Positions 24,780 through 33,416 are shown, counted from the first letter of the stretch. The stretch: DNA of 41,121 nt from Kiloniellaceae bacterium (GCA_021776215.1 JAJFGI010000258.1:1-41121), one strand, 5' to 3'. Notes: generated by a model from the letters alone, not told the origin. Program-made: numbers and translations.

Positions 24780-26438
24780 ATGGCCTCTCTGCTGACAAAG
24801 AACGAGCGGCAGTTGGCGCTCGGCATTTCGATACTGCTGGCGCTGGTTGGGCTGGCGATGGCCGGTGCCGGTGACGATCGCGCCTACGCCGCCCATGGCA
24901 TCCTCATCATGGTCTTCGGCGTCGGAACGGCCTTCCTCACGATTTCGGGCTACCATGCCCCGGAGCCGCCCGAGGGCCGCTTGGCGCAATACTACGACGA
25001 CCCCAGCAAGGTGGGCATCGTCCTTGCCATGGGGTGGGCTGTCTTCGGCATGTTCATCGGGGATTGGGTCGCCTGGCTCCTCGCCTACCCGGAGATGACC
25101 TTCGATGCGGCATGGTCCAGCTTTGGGCGCCTGCGCCCGGTCCACACCACCGGGGTGATCTTCGGCTTTGGCGGCAACGCGCTGATCGCGACCTCGTTCC
25201 ATGTCATGCAACGCACGTCGCGCGCCCGCATGCCGGATCAGTTGAGCCCGTGGTTCGTCCTGCTCGGCTACAACCTGTTCTGCATTCTCGCCGTGTCCGG
25301 CTATTTCATGGGCTTGACCCAATCCAAGGAATACGCCGAGCCGGAGTGGTATGCGGACATCTGGCTGGTCATCGTCTGGGTGACCTATTTGGTGCTCTAT
25401 TTGCGGACCCTGGCACGCCGCCAGGAACCCCATATCTACGTGGCCAACTGGTACTACCTGGCCTTCATCCTGGTCGTCGCGGTCCTGCACATCGTCAACA
25501 ACTTGGCGATGCCGATCTCGCTCACTCAGGCCAAGAGCTACTCGGCGTTCGCCGGCGTCCAGGACGCGATGACACAGTGGTGGTATGGCCACAACGCGGT
25601 CGCCTTCTTCCTGACCGCGGGCTTCCTCGGCATGCTCTACTATTACCTGCCCAAACGCGCCGGTCGGCCGATCTACTCCTACCGCATGTCCATCTTGGGA
25701 TTCTGGGGGATCACTTTCTTCTATATGTGGGCGGGCTCGCACCACCTGCACTACACCGCCCTGCCCCAGTGGGTGCAGACCCTCGGCATGACCTTCTCGG
25801 TCATGCTGCTGGTGCCCTCCTGGCTGGCGGCGGCGAACGCGCTTCTCACTCTCAACGGGGCCTGGCACAAGGTGCGCGATGACGCCACCCTGCGCTTCAT
25901 GATGGTGGCGGCACTCTTCTACGGTCTTTCGACCTTCGAAGGATCGTTCATGGCGATCCGACCGGTCAACTCCCTGTCGCATTACACGGACTGGACCGTA
26001 GGTCATGTCCACGCCGGCGCGCTCGGTTGGGTCGCCCTGATCACCTTTGGCTCGATCTACGCCGTCGTGCCCTGGTTATGGAAACGTCAAGGCATGTATT
26101 CGGCGAAGCTCGTCGAAGCGCATTTTTGGCTCGCCCTGGTCGGAACGCTCATTTACGTCTTCGCGATGTGGAACTCCGGGATCATCCAGGGCTTGATGTG
26201 GCGCACCTACAACGAGAGCGGCACACTCGCCTATTCGTTCATCGACTCGCTCATTGCGATGCATCCCTACTACGTGGCCCGGGCGATCGGCGGACTGTTC
26301 TTCCTAATCGGCGCGGTCATCGGCTCCTACAATATCTGGATGACTGTGCGCGCCACGCGCGAGGATTCTCGGGAACCCATCGCCGACCGGCCGGTTCCGG
26401 CGGTTGCCCGCGACCGAGCACTCCAGTCCGGGGAGTGA
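24780..26438 (+). CDS. ccoN: Cytochrome c oxidase cbb3-type subunit I
   Basis: 552 residues, about twelve or more membrane helices. This is the catalytic subunit of the high-affinity cbb3 terminal oxidase, reducing O2 to water while pumping protons across the inner membrane. Ligands visible: His122 in RPVHTTGVIFGFGGNA for the low-spin heme; His271 in WWYGHNAVAFF and His321-His322 in AGSHHLHY for CuB; His409 and His411 in VGHVHAGALGW for the hemes. Tyr315, 44 residues after His271, matches the cross-linked Tyr known in cbb3 enzymes. The C-terminal tail is polar. The ribosome site is weak. It heads the operon ccoNOQP; O2-responsive control is expected but not visible. Confidence 0.97.
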   Translation: MASLLTKNERQLALGISILLALVGLAMAGAGDDRAYAAHGILIMVFGVGTAFLTISGYHAPEPPEGRLAQYYDDPSKVGIVLAMGWAVFGMFIGDWVAWLLAYPEMTFDAAWSSFGRLRPVHTTGVIFGFGGNALIATSFHVMQRTSRARMPDQLSPWFVLLGYNLFCILAVSGYFMGLTQSKEYAEPEWYADIWLVIVWVTYLVLYLRTLARRQEPHIYVANWYYLAFILVVAVLHIVNNLAMPISLTQAKSYSAFAGVQDAMTQWWYGHNAVAFFLTAGFLGMLYYYLPKRAGRPIYSYRMSILGFWGITFFYMWAGSHHLHYTALPQWVQTLGMTFSVMLLVPSWLAAANALLTLNGAWHKVRDDATLRFMMVAALFYGLSTFEGSFMAIRPVNSLSHYTDWTVGHVHAGALGWVALITFGSIYAVVPWLWKRQGMYSAKLVEAHFWLALVGTLIYVFAMWNSGIIQGLMWRTYNESGTLAYSFIDSLIAMHPYYVARAIGGLFFLIGAVIGSYNIWMTVRATREDSREPIADRPVPAVARDRALQSGE

Positions 26439-26444
26439 CCCAAC

Positions 26445-27185
26445 ATGTTTGGATTCCACTACAGACTGGAACGCCGTACGATCGGCTTCGTGCTGGCGGT
26501 CATGGTTGTCTCGAGCATCGGCGGGTTCGTTGAGATCGCGCCATTGTTCACCATCGACGAGACGGTCGAGGACGCGCCGGACATGCGGATGTATACGCCG
26601 CTGGAGCTGGCGGGCCGTAACATCTACATCCGCGAAGGCTGCTATGCCTGCCACTCGCAGATGATCCGCACTCTGCGGGACGAGGTGGAGCGTTATGGTC
26701 CTTACTCTCTCGCGGTCGAATCGAAATACGACCATCCCATGCTCTGGGGATCGAAGCGAACCGGCCCGGATCTGGCGCGGATCGGCGGCAAGTATTCGGA
26801 TGCATGGCAGGTCGCGCATCTGATGGACCCCCGCGCTGTCGTCCCGGTGTCGGTCATGCCCGCCTATACCTGGCTCGGTCGCACGGCGCTCCGGATCGAC
26901 GATCTGGGGCTGCATCTGACGGCGATGCGCCGGGTCGGCGTGCCGTACAGCGACGATATGATCGCGAACGCGTCGGCGGATGCCTATGGTCAGGCGACTC
27001 CCGATGGCGATCGAGCGGCCGGCGTCGTTGAGCGCTACGGCGACGCGACGCATGTCCGTTCGTTTGACGGCGATCCGAGCAGGGTCACCGAAATGGACGC
27101 CATTGTCGCCTACCTCCAAATCCTTGGGCAGCTGACCGATGCGGCTGGGAAACAGGAAGCGGTTACAACCGGGAACGGGCAATGA
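26445..27185 (+). CDS. ccoO: Cytochrome c oxidase cbb3-type subunit II (monoheme)
   Basis: 246 residues: one N-terminal membrane anchor (IGFVLAVMVVSSIGGFVEIAPLF) and a periplasmic cytochrome c domain. Heme attachment is CYACH (66-70) in REGCYACHSQMIRTL, the CcoO hallmark, and Met138 in SVMPAY is the likely axial ligand. It passes electrons from CcoP to the heme-copper centre of CcoN. The start lies 6 bp behind the ccoN stop with GGGAG nine bases upstream, and the stop overlaps ccoQ by ATGA. Length is normal for the family. Confidence 0.97.
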   Translation: MFGFHYRLERRTIGFVLAVMVVSSIGGFVEIAPLFTIDETVEDAPDMRMYTPLELAGRNIYIREGCYACHSQMIRTLRDEVERYGPYSLAVESKYDHPMLWGSKRTGPDLARIGGKYSDAWQVAHLMDPRAVVPVSVMPAYTWLGRTALRIDDLGLHLTAMRRVGVPYSDDMIANASADAYGQATPDGDRAAGVVERYGDATHVRSFDGDPSRVTEMDAIVAYLQILGQLTDAAGKQEAVTTGNGQ

Positions 27186-27355
27186 TGGATATCGGTCACA
27201 GCGCCTTGGTCGGCTTTGCCAAGTCCTATGGTCTGTTCTACCTGATCGCGTTCTCCGTCGCCGTGCTTGTTTACACCTATTGGCCGTCGAACAAGAAGCG
27301 CTTCGACCGGGCCTCCAAGAGCATACTTGACGACGAGGACAAACCATGTCCGTAG
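27182..27355 (+). CDS. ccoQ: cbb3-type oxidase small subunit CcoQ/FixQ
   Basis: 57 residues (MMDIGHSALVGFAKSYGLFY at the start), with one transmembrane helix (YLIAFSVAVLVYTYW) and a cytosolic tail PSNKKRFDRASKSIL ending acidic. The W-P-x-N-K-K-x-F/R-x-x-A motif is the usual CcoQ signature. CcoQ stabilises the complex. It overlaps ccoO by ATGA, and its last ten bases overlap the start of ccoP. Confidence 0.93.
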   Translation: MMDIGHSALVGFAKSYGLFYLIAFSVAVLVYTYWPSNKKRFDRASKSILDDEDKPCP

Positions 27356-28227
27356 GCGAACGCGATCCGCACACCGGACACGCCATGACCGGCCACGAGT
27401 GGAACGGCATCAAGGAGTTGAACACACCGGTTCCGAAGCCCGTCTGGTTCTTCTTGACCGCGACGGTGCTGTTCTCGGTTGTCTATTGGGTATTGATGCC
27501 CGCCTGGCCGCTCGGCGTCACCTATACCAAGGGCCTTTTGGGAATCGACCAGCGGACAAGGGTTGCCGGCGACCTCGAGAAGGCCGCGATGAAACGGGCA
27601 ACCTGGACCGGGAAGATCGAGGACATGGATTTGAGTACAATTCAGGCCGACGCGCCTTTGATGCAAATCGTCCGCGAGGCCGGACCGGCGTTGTTCGGGG
27701 ACAATTGCGCGGTCTGCCATGGGACCGATGCCCGCGGTGGGAAGGGCTACCCCAACCTGACGGATACGGCTTGGCTCTGGGGCGGAGACCCCGAAACGGT
27801 CGCCGAAACGATCCGCGTCGGGATCAACGCGTCCCACGACGAGACGCGCGTCAGTCAGATGCCGGCCCTCGGCCGCGATCAAATACTTGACCGCAACGCT
27901 GTGCTGAATGTGGTGAGCTATGTTCAGTCACTATCCGATTCGGCCTTGGCCACCGGCGGCCAGGCGGACGCCGTCGCGGCCGGCAAGGAAGTTTTCGCGG
28001 ACAACTGCGCCGCCTGCCATGGCGAGGACGGCCGGGGAAGTATCGATATGGGCGCCCCGAACCTGACCGATGGATTCTGGATCTACGGCGGCGACCGGCA
28101 GTCGGTCTTCAGCACCGTCTGGGGCGGTCGCCAGGGTACCATGCCGGCGTGGGAGTCCCGGTTGACGCTGGTGGATCGAAAGATCCTGACCCTCTATCTG
28201 CTCGACCTCGGCTCAGTGAGGCAATGA
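27346..28227 (+). CDS. ccoP: Cytochrome c oxidase cbb3-type subunit III (diheme)
   Basis: 293 residues. A short N-terminal cytosolic segment (HEWNGIKELNTPVPKPVWFF, typical of CcoP) and a membrane helix are followed by two cytochrome c domains with CAVCH (121-125) and CAACH (221-225). GTDARGGKGYPNLTD and GEDGRGSIDMGAPNLTD are the paired heme-pocket loops, and MPALG and MPAW carry the axial Met ligands. It receives electrons from soluble or membrane cytochrome c for CcoO. Start overlaps ccoQ by 10 bp; stop overlaps the next small gene by ATGA. Confidence 0.97.
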   Translation: MSVGERDPHTGHAMTGHEWNGIKELNTPVPKPVWFFLTATVLFSVVYWVLMPAWPLGVTYTKGLLGIDQRTRVAGDLEKAAMKRATWTGKIEDMDLSTIQADAPLMQIVREAGPALFGDNCAVCHGTDARGGKGYPNLTDTAWLWGGDPETVAETIRVGINASHDETRVSQMPALGRDQILDRNAVLNVVSYVQSLSDSALATGGQADAVAAGKEVFADNCAACHGEDGRGSIDMGAPNLTDGFWIYGGDRQSVFSTVWGGRQGTMPAWESRLTLVDRKILTLYLLDLGSVRQ

Positions 28228-28448
28228 CCATGATCGAACGGAGCCCGCAATCGGCGGAATCCAGGCCGGTATTCACGAAGCGGCGGCTCCTGGTCGGACT
28301 GAGTGTCGCCACGGGCGTGTTGCTGCTGGTGGTCGCCAACGCGCATCTCGTCTATGTGGCGATGACCTCGCAGCCGGACTGCGTGGCCCATCTCCGCGCC
28401 GTGGATGAAACGTCCGGATCGTTTAGGGCCGCCAAATCGGCCTGTTGA
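28224..28448 (+). CDS. Small single-pass membrane protein in the cbb3 operon
   Basis: 74 residues, ATGA-coupled to ccoP. A basic N-terminus is followed by one hydrophobic helix (LLVGLSVATGVLLLVVANAHLVYVAM) and a short periplasmic tail SQPDCVAHLRAV ending in SAC. It holds the position where ccoG/ccoH genes usually follow ccoP but resembles neither. The coupling makes translation likely. The two Cys residues in the tail could bind metal or form a disulfide; a role in oxidase assembly is only guessed from position. Confidence 0.7.
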   Translation: MTMIERSPQSAESRPVFTKRRLLVGLSVATGVLLLVVANAHLVYVAMTSQPDCVAHLRAVDETSGSFRAAKSAC

Positions 28449-28495
28449 TCGGAGACCGGAAACCCTGGGGTGATGCAAGTATTGCGAGGACAACG

Positions 28496-29281
28496 ATGAC
28501 GACGATTCCAAGGACCGTCCCGCCGCTTCCACGCAAGGTCAGCTTGAACCGCGGGCTGGGCGGCGCGGCCGCGTTCGGCTGGCTGCGGGCGGGCTGGCGC
28601 GACCTGGCGGCGAGTCCGGCGCCGAGCCTGCTGTACGGTCTTGTGGTCTTTCTCGTGTCCCTGGCCGTGATCGGCGGCCTGTTCGCGTTGGCTTTCGACT
28701 ATATCCTGTTTCCCGCCCTTGCCGGTTTCATGGTAGTCGGGCCGCTCCTCGCGGTCGGCCTTTACGAAAAGAGCCGGCGCCTCGCCGAAGGCACGCCGGT
28801 CAGCCTTGCGGGGATGATATTCGTCAGGCCGAGATCGGGCGGTCAGCTGCTGTTCACCGGCGTCCTGTTGTGTCTGTTGATGCTGCTGTGGATGCGCGCC
28901 GCGGTCCTCCTTTACGCGCTGTTCTTCGGGCTGCTGCCGTTCCCAGGCCTCGATCACATCGCCGGAATGCTCTTCACCACCCCGATCGGCTGGTCTTTGC
29001 TTATCGTCGGCAGCCTTGTCGGCGGCCTGTTCGCCGCCTTTTCCTTGGCCATCAGCGTCTTTTCGGTCCCGATGCTGCTCAACGAGCGCGTCGATGCCCT
29101 CACCGCGATGGGTACCAGCATGGCGCTGGTCTGGAACAATCTGCCCGTCATGCTGACCTGGGGCGCGATCGTTGTCGCCTTGTTCGTCGCCGGCCTGGCG
29201 ACCGGTCTGATCGGACTGATTATCGTCTTCCCGGTGCTCGGTCACGCGACATGGCATGCCTACAAAGCGATCCACCAATAG
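28496..29281 (+). CDS. DUF2189-like polytopic membrane protein
   Basis: 261 residues from the ATG at 28496 (GAGGA six bases upstream; the frame opens at 28445). After a polar lead with GWLRAGWRDLAASPAPSLLYG it has about six membrane segments, ending ATGLIGLIIVFPVLGHATWHAY. That beginning and the FPVLGHATWHAYK end match the DUF2189 family as I know it, which often lies near cbb3 or heme-copper oxidase genes. VFSVPMLLNERVDALTAM is a conserved-looking loop. Function unknown. It replaces the usual assembly genes between ccoP and ccoS. Confidence 0.8.
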   Translation: MTTIPRTVPPLPRKVSLNRGLGGAAAFGWLRAGWRDLAASPAPSLLYGLVVFLVSLAVIGGLFALAFDYILFPALAGFMVVGPLLAVGLYEKSRRLAEGTPVSLAGMIFVRPRSGGQLLFTGVLLCLLMLLWMRAAVLLYALFFGLLPFPGLDHIAGMLFTTPIGWSLLIVGSLVGGLFAAFSLAISVFSVPMLLNERVDALTAMGTSMALVWNNLPVMLTWGAIVVALFVAGLATGLIGLIIVFPVLGHATWHAYKAIHQ

Positions 29282-29328
29282 CCGCCCCGGATCCCAAGCA
29301 AGCATCCGAGGGGGAGAAGGCCGCGCGA

Positions 29329-29436
29329 ATGTCCGGCTCTGACCTGAACGACGGAATGCGGCATGGGCGCCGCTGTCGCCCGAAGGGGCTGAAACCCGAC
29401 GGACCATTAGGCTCTGCCGTGGGCCCTGCGAAATGA
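29329..29436 (+). CDS. Possible 35-residue leader or remnant peptide coupled to ccoS
   Basis: Small open frame MSGSDLNDGMRHGRRCRPKG continuing to residue 35, with a purine-rich GGGGGAGAAGG about eight bases before its ATG. Its stop overlaps the ccoS ATG as ATGA. In standard cbb3 operons the gene immediately before ccoS is ccoI, often with this type of overlap. The frame could be the scar of a deleted ccoI or a short coupling peptide. There is no recognisable domain. Confidence 0.35.
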   Translation: MSGSDLNDGMRHGRRCRPKGLKPDGPLGSAVGPAK

Positions 29437-29606
29437 GCGTGTTAATTTACCTGATCCCGATCTCGTTATGCCTCGGTGCCGTTGGCCTGGCAGCGTTTTT
29501 ATGGTCGCTCAAGACCGGTCAGTTCGAGGATCTCGACGGAGACGGGAGGCGCATCCTTTTCGATGACGATGACAAACCCGTGCTCGACCGAAGAGATATC
29601 CCGTAG
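29433..29606 (+). CDS. ccoS: cbb3-type oxidase assembly protein CcoS
   Basis: 57 residues. The N-terminus MSVLIYLIPISLCLGAVGLA runs into AAFLWSLKTGQFEDLDGDG and RRILFDDDD, the full CcoS/FixS pattern: one membrane helix, the LWSLKxGQxxDLDG motif and an acidic tail. CcoS is needed to mature the active cbb3 oxidase (heme b/CuB insertion in CcoN). It is the last gene of the oxidase operon and starts within the stop of the preceding 35-codon frame. The copper ATPase CcoI that normally accompanies it is not in the window. Confidence 0.93.
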   Translation: MSVLIYLIPISLCLGAVGLAAFLWSLKTGQFEDLDGDGRRILFDDDDKPVLDRRDIP

Positions 29607-29639
29607 GTACGGCAGCCTAGGTCTGTCCCTACCGAAAAA

Positions 29640-30361
29640 TTAAGTCCGTACGAAAGAATGATGCAGGCCACCCAGTTGGGGCAATGAAGATATCTTGCCA
29701 TATCGGCAAATTGGACGTTTGTCAGGTGTGTCCTTTCCCAGTGAGAGATGGGTGCGGAATTTATTGTAGTAGCCGGCGGCGTGGATCGACAGAAAACGTT
29801 GGGCTGATCCAGGCGACTTAAATCGTTGTTGTTTCCGCTCTCGCCGCCGAACCGGCTGGCGGGAGTTTTCCGCCCGATTGATCGCTCTCAGTCCCTGATC
29901 ATGGGTCGCATTCAATCGCTCTATTCGAATGGCGACGGCGTATGATTTGAGCTTGTGGGTGGCGATCCGCTCCGGCGGGAAGCCCTGCTTCTTCAGGAGT
30001 TTTCGCAGCGATCTCCTCGCCGATCGAGCGCAGCGTCGGCGCTGAACCAGGAAGTCAAGCACCTCGCCTTCGTCGTCGACTGCCCGCCACCGCCAGTATT
30101 TCCGGCCACGGACCTTATGACCATCTCATCGAGATGCCAGCGAGCACTGGCACGCAGACGGCTTCGGCGAAGATTACGGGCGATCAGCCGCCCGAACTTC
30201 AGAAACCAGCGCCGTACCGTCTCGTTCGACACGTCGATGCCACGCACGGCCAGCAGGTCTTCGACGTCGCGAAATGACAGCGTGAACCGGGCACAAAGCC
30301 AGACTGCGTGCTGGATGATCGCGGGCGGAAAGCGATGTCGCTTGAAGGAAATCGGGGTCAT
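29640..30361 (-). pseudogene. Frameshifted IS6-family transposase fused to an integrase-type transposase tail
   Basis: The 5' part (from the ATG at 30361) reads as an IS6-type transposase: FTLSFRDVEDLLAVRGIDVSNETVRRWF and WHLDEMVI. A single missing base near 30115-30118 shifts the frame; the continuation KVRGRKYWRWRAVDDEGEVLDFLVQRRR is in another frame. Downstream the second catalytic Asp is His (ATHKLKSY), while Glu is kept (NRAENSRQ). Past AQRFLSIHAA the sequence changes to YYNKFRTHLSLGKD and LGGLHHSFVRT, the C-terminal tail of rve/integrase-type transposases, not of IS6. It is therefore a composite, dead remnant on the right flank of the cbb3 operon, in the same orientation as the left IS6 gene. 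Confidence 0.85.
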
Positions 30362-30658
30362 CCGGAGACGGTACCGGCCCCTGACCGCTGCGGCCACCCG
30401 CTTAGCGTGTCAATACCGTTGCCGATCGCCACGCGCGCCGGACCGGCCCAGTCCGGTCCACCGATCCTCGCCGGTCCGCGGCTCCAAAATACCGGCTTCC
30501 GGTCCGCTCGCCCGCCCGGCCGCGTCGCTGTCCGCAGGTTTTATAAGATTGCGTACGGGACCGCTCATGTAGCACTATTAGAAGGTTGTTGGGCTGTCCC
30601 GCGACAACGAGATTATGGGCCGATAACAAGCAAGAGAACAGGGCGGTTGGCTGGGCAA
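30362..30658. other. Intergenic region upstream of the Liv-type operon
   Basis: About 300 bp between the transposase remnant and livG. It contains one perfect 7-bp inverted repeat with a 6-nt loop, GGACCGG (30440-30446) and CCGGTCC (30453-30459). I see no gene. The livGF operon promoter must lie here but no clear -35/-10 pair stands out. Confidence 0.4.
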
Positions 30659-31414
30659 ATGGCGGATGATTTTATCCTCGAAACAGACAAGCTAGCCAAA
30701 ACTTTCAAAGGCTTCGCCGCCGTTAAGGAGGTGTCTCTCAAGGTCCGACGGAACACGATTCACGCCCTGATCGGCCCGAACGGGGCGGGCAAGACCACCG
30801 TATTCAATCTGATCACCAAGTTCCTGGAACCAACCGCCGGCCGGATCCACTATAAGGGCCGTGACGTGACCGAGGCGAAGCCGGCGGACATCGCACGCCA
30901 AGGTATGGTGCGCTCGTTCCAAATTTCCGCAGTTTTCCCTCATCTGAGCGTTCTGGAGAACGTTCGCATAGCCTTGCAGCGCCCCACCGGTCTTTCTTTC
31001 CACTTCTGGAAATCGAAAACGTCGCTCGATCGTTTGAACGACCGGGCGCGCGAGTTGCTGTCCGCCGTCGGACTGGACGATGTACTCGACTCCATGGCCG
31101 TCGCACTGCCGTATGGCCGAAAACGCGCCTTGGAGATCGCGACCACGCTTGCCCTCGATCCAGAGGTTATGTTGCTGGACGAGCCCATGGCCGGGATGGG
31201 CCACGAGGATATCGGCCGAGTCTCGAAGCTGATTCGGCTGGCATCCGAGAACCGCACGGTCCTTATGGTGGAACACAACCTCGACGTCGTCGCGGATCTT
31301 TCGGACACGATCACTGTCCTGCAAGGCGGCGAAATCTTGGCCGAGGGCGGCTACGCGGAGGTCTCCAAGAATCCACAAGTGCGCGCGGCCTACTTGGGGT
31401 CGGACAATGCCTGA
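30659..31414 (+). CDS. livG: Branched-chain-amino-acid-type ABC ATPase LivG
   Basis: 251 residues from the ATG at 30659; the frame opens far upstream without protein character. Walker A GPNGAGKTT (39-47), Q-loop MVRSFQISAVFPHLSVLENV, a modified signature LPYGRKRALEIATTLA and Walker B VMLLDEPMAGMG mark a LivG/UrtD-type subunit. HNLDVVADLSD contains the switch His. It works with LivF in the cytosol on the LivH/LivM channel. Its stop overlaps livF by 8 bp. Ligand class (amino acid, amide, urea or aromatic acid) depends on the binding protein and is not determined. Confidence 0.92.
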   Translation: MADDFILETDKLAKTFKGFAAVKEVSLKVRRNTIHALIGPNGAGKTTVFNLITKFLEPTAGRIHYKGRDVTEAKPADIARQGMVRSFQISAVFPHLSVLENVRIALQRPTGLSFHFWKSKTSLDRLNDRARELLSAVGLDDVLDSMAVALPYGRKRALEIATTLALDPEVMLLDEPMAGMGHEDIGRVSKLIRLASENRTVLMVEHNLDVVADLSDTITVLQGGEILAEGGYAEVSKNPQVRAAYLGSDNA

Positions 31415-32141
31415 GGCCGCGTCGGGTACGGCCGCCGGCGCCAAGGCGCTTTTGCAGGTGGCCGATTTGCACGCTTTTTATGGCGAATCGCACATCTTGC
31501 ACGGCGTCGAATTCTCCGTGTTCGAGGGCGAGGTCGTGAGCTTGCTCGGCCGCAACGGCGCCGGGAAAACCACGACGCTAAAATCGATCATGGGCATGGT
31601 AGATTCACGCCATGGAACGATCCGCCTTGGCGATGTAGACCTTATCGCCCTGAGATCGGACCGGATCGCTCGCCACGGCGTGGCCTATTGCCCAGAAGAG
31701 CGCGGCATCTTTGCCAGCCTCGATGTCGAGGAAAATCTGATGCTGCCGCCCATCGTGCGCGAGGGCGGTATGTCGGTGACTGAAATTTTCCAGCTCTTTC
31801 CGAATTTGAAACAGCGGCTCCACAGCGCCGGCACTCGCCTGTCGGGCGGCGAGCAACAGATGTTGGCGATCGGCCGCATCCTGCGCACCGGCGCCAACTT
31901 GCTTCTATTAGATGAACCGACCGAGGGGCTCGCGCCGATCATTATTCAACAAATTGGAGAGGTTATCCGCAGACTCAAGGCGCGCGGTTTCACAATTCTT
32001 CTGGTCGAACAAAATTTTCATTTCGCCGCGACGGTGGCCAACCGCCATTACGTCGTCGAGCATGGCCGTGTGGTCGATCAGATCGAGAACGAAGAACTTG
32101 AGAAGGACATGGAGAAACTACACGATTACCTTGGAGTTTAG
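31407..32141 (+). CDS. livF: Branched-chain-amino-acid-type ABC ATPase LivF
   Basis: 244 residues. Walker A GRNGAGKTT (48-56), CPEERGIFASLDVEENL (the LivF Q-loop neighbourhood), signature LSGGEQQMLAIGRIL, Walker B LLLLDEPTEGLAPII and VEQNFHFA. The N-terminal 14 residues before the first strand are low-complexity, so a start slightly downstream cannot be excluded, but overlap with livG favours the ATG at 31407. It pairs with LivG. Confidence 0.93.
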   Translation: MPEAASGTAAGAKALLQVADLHAFYGESHILHGVEFSVFEGEVVSLLGRNGAGKTTTLKSIMGMVDSRHGTIRLGDVDLIALRSDRIARHGVAYCPEERGIFASLDVEENLMLPPIVREGGMSVTEIFQLFPNLKQRLHSAGTRLSGGEQQMLAIGRILRTGANLLLLDEPTEGLAPIIIQQIGEVIRRLKARGFTILLVEQNFHFAATVANRHYVVEHGRVVDQIENEELEKDMEKLHDYLGV

Positions 32142-32189
32142 AGACACTTCAATAACTTGCACAGAAATACCAGTATAGGAGACATATCG

Positions 32190-33401
32190 ATGAATATCAG
32201 ACAAACGGCGCTCTTGGGCGTGGCGTTCGCATTCGTCACAAGCGTGGCGCATGCGGAGATATCCGACGGCGTCGTCAAACTTGGCGTCATGAACGATCAA
32301 TCCGGACTTTACGCCGACCTGGCCGGCAAAGGTTCCGTCGAGGCGGCGAGAATGGCGATCGAGGATTTTGGCGGCAAGCTGAACGGCAAGCCAATCGAAA
32401 TCTTGTCGGCCGACCATCAGAACAAGCCAGATATCGGTTCGAATATCGTCCGCCAATGGATCGATGTGGAGGGCGTTGATGCCATAGTTGACGTGCCGAC
32501 GTCCTCGGTGGCGCTCGCGGTTCAGAAGATTACTTCGGAGAAGGACACGGCGTTCCTGATGAGTGGCCCGGCAAGCACGCGCCTTACCAATGAGGACTGC
32601 GCGGCGACCGGTGTGCACTACACGTACGACACCTACGCTCTGGCCGTCGGCACCGGCAAGGCCATGGTCGAAGAGGGCGGCGATACCTGGTTCTTCATTA
32701 CCGCCGACTACGCCTTCGGGCATTCGCTCGAGCAGGATACCGCGAACGTAGTCAAAAAGAACGGCGGCAAGGTTCTGGGCGAGGTCCGTCATCCGCTCAG
32801 TTCGGCGGATTTCTCGTCCTACCTACTGCAGGCGCAGGGTTCGGGCGCCAAGGTGATCGGCTTGGCCAACGCCGGTTCCGATACCACCAACGCCATTAAG
32901 CAAGCCAACGAATTCGGCATTGTGCAAAGCGGACAGCAACTGGCGGCGTTGCTCATGTTCATCACCGACGTCAACTCGCTCGGGCTGGACGTGGCCCAGG
33001 GTCTGACGCTGACAACCGGGTTCTATTGGGACATGAACGACGAAACGCGCGCGTTCGCGGACCGCTTCTCGAAGCGTATGGACGGGCAACGCCCGACCAT
33101 GGTTCATGCCGGTGTCTATTCCGAGGTCATGCAATACCTAAAGGCGGTGGACGCAATCAAGGATGACGGCGGCAAGGCGGCCGTCGATCAGATGAAGAAG
33201 ACGCCGATCAACGATTTCTTCGCCAAGAACGGCAAGATCCGCGCCGATGGCCGCATGGTTCACGATATGTATTTGGCGCAGGTCAAGACTCCGTCGGAAT
33301 CTAAAATGAAATGGGATTACTATAAGATCCTGCGGACTATTCCGGGCGATCAGGCCTACCAGCCTCTGTCCGAAAGTAAATGTCCGCTCGTCAAGGGCTA
33401 A
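32190..33401 (+). CDS. Branched-chain-amino-acid-type periplasmic binding protein
   Basis: 403 residues from the ATG at 32190 with TAGGAG about eight bases upstream. A Sec signal (LLGVAFAFVTSVAHA) is cleaved after AHA. The mature part is a Peripla_BP_6 (LivK-like) fold: VVKLGVMNDQSGLYADLAGKGSVEAARMAIEDF, then NGKPIEILSADHQNKPDIGSNIVRQWID and VDAIVDVPTSSVALAVQ. Length is a little above LivK and nearer the aromatic-acid/urea-type members. It follows livGF by 48 bp and is followed by a hairpin and the permeases. The ligand is unknown, and no catabolic gene accompanies the operon. Confidence 0.93.
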   Translation: MNIRQTALLGVAFAFVTSVAHAEISDGVVKLGVMNDQSGLYADLAGKGSVEAARMAIEDFGGKLNGKPIEILSADHQNKPDIGSNIVRQWIDVEGVDAIVDVPTSSVALAVQKITSEKDTAFLMSGPASTRLTNEDCAATGVHYTYDTYALAVGTGKAMVEEGGDTWFFITADYAFGHSLEQDTANVVKKNGGKVLGEVRHPLSSADFSSYLLQAQGSGAKVIGLANAGSDTTNAIKQANEFGIVQSGQQLAALLMFITDVNSLGLDVAQGLTLTTGFYWDMNDETRAFADRFSKRMDGQRPTMVHAGVYSEVMQYLKAVDAIKDDGGKAAVDQMKKTPINDFFAKNGKIRADGRMVHDMYLAQVKTPSESKMKWDYYKILRTIPGDQAYQPLSESKCPLVKG

Positions 33402-33416
33402 CAAGCACAGTGTCGT

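Noticed and set aside
24672-26012. 446-codon open frame on the minus strand
   Set aside because: It is antisense to ccoN, rich in His/Arg/Gly/Gln from reversed codons, and has no motif; ccoN has all its ligands.
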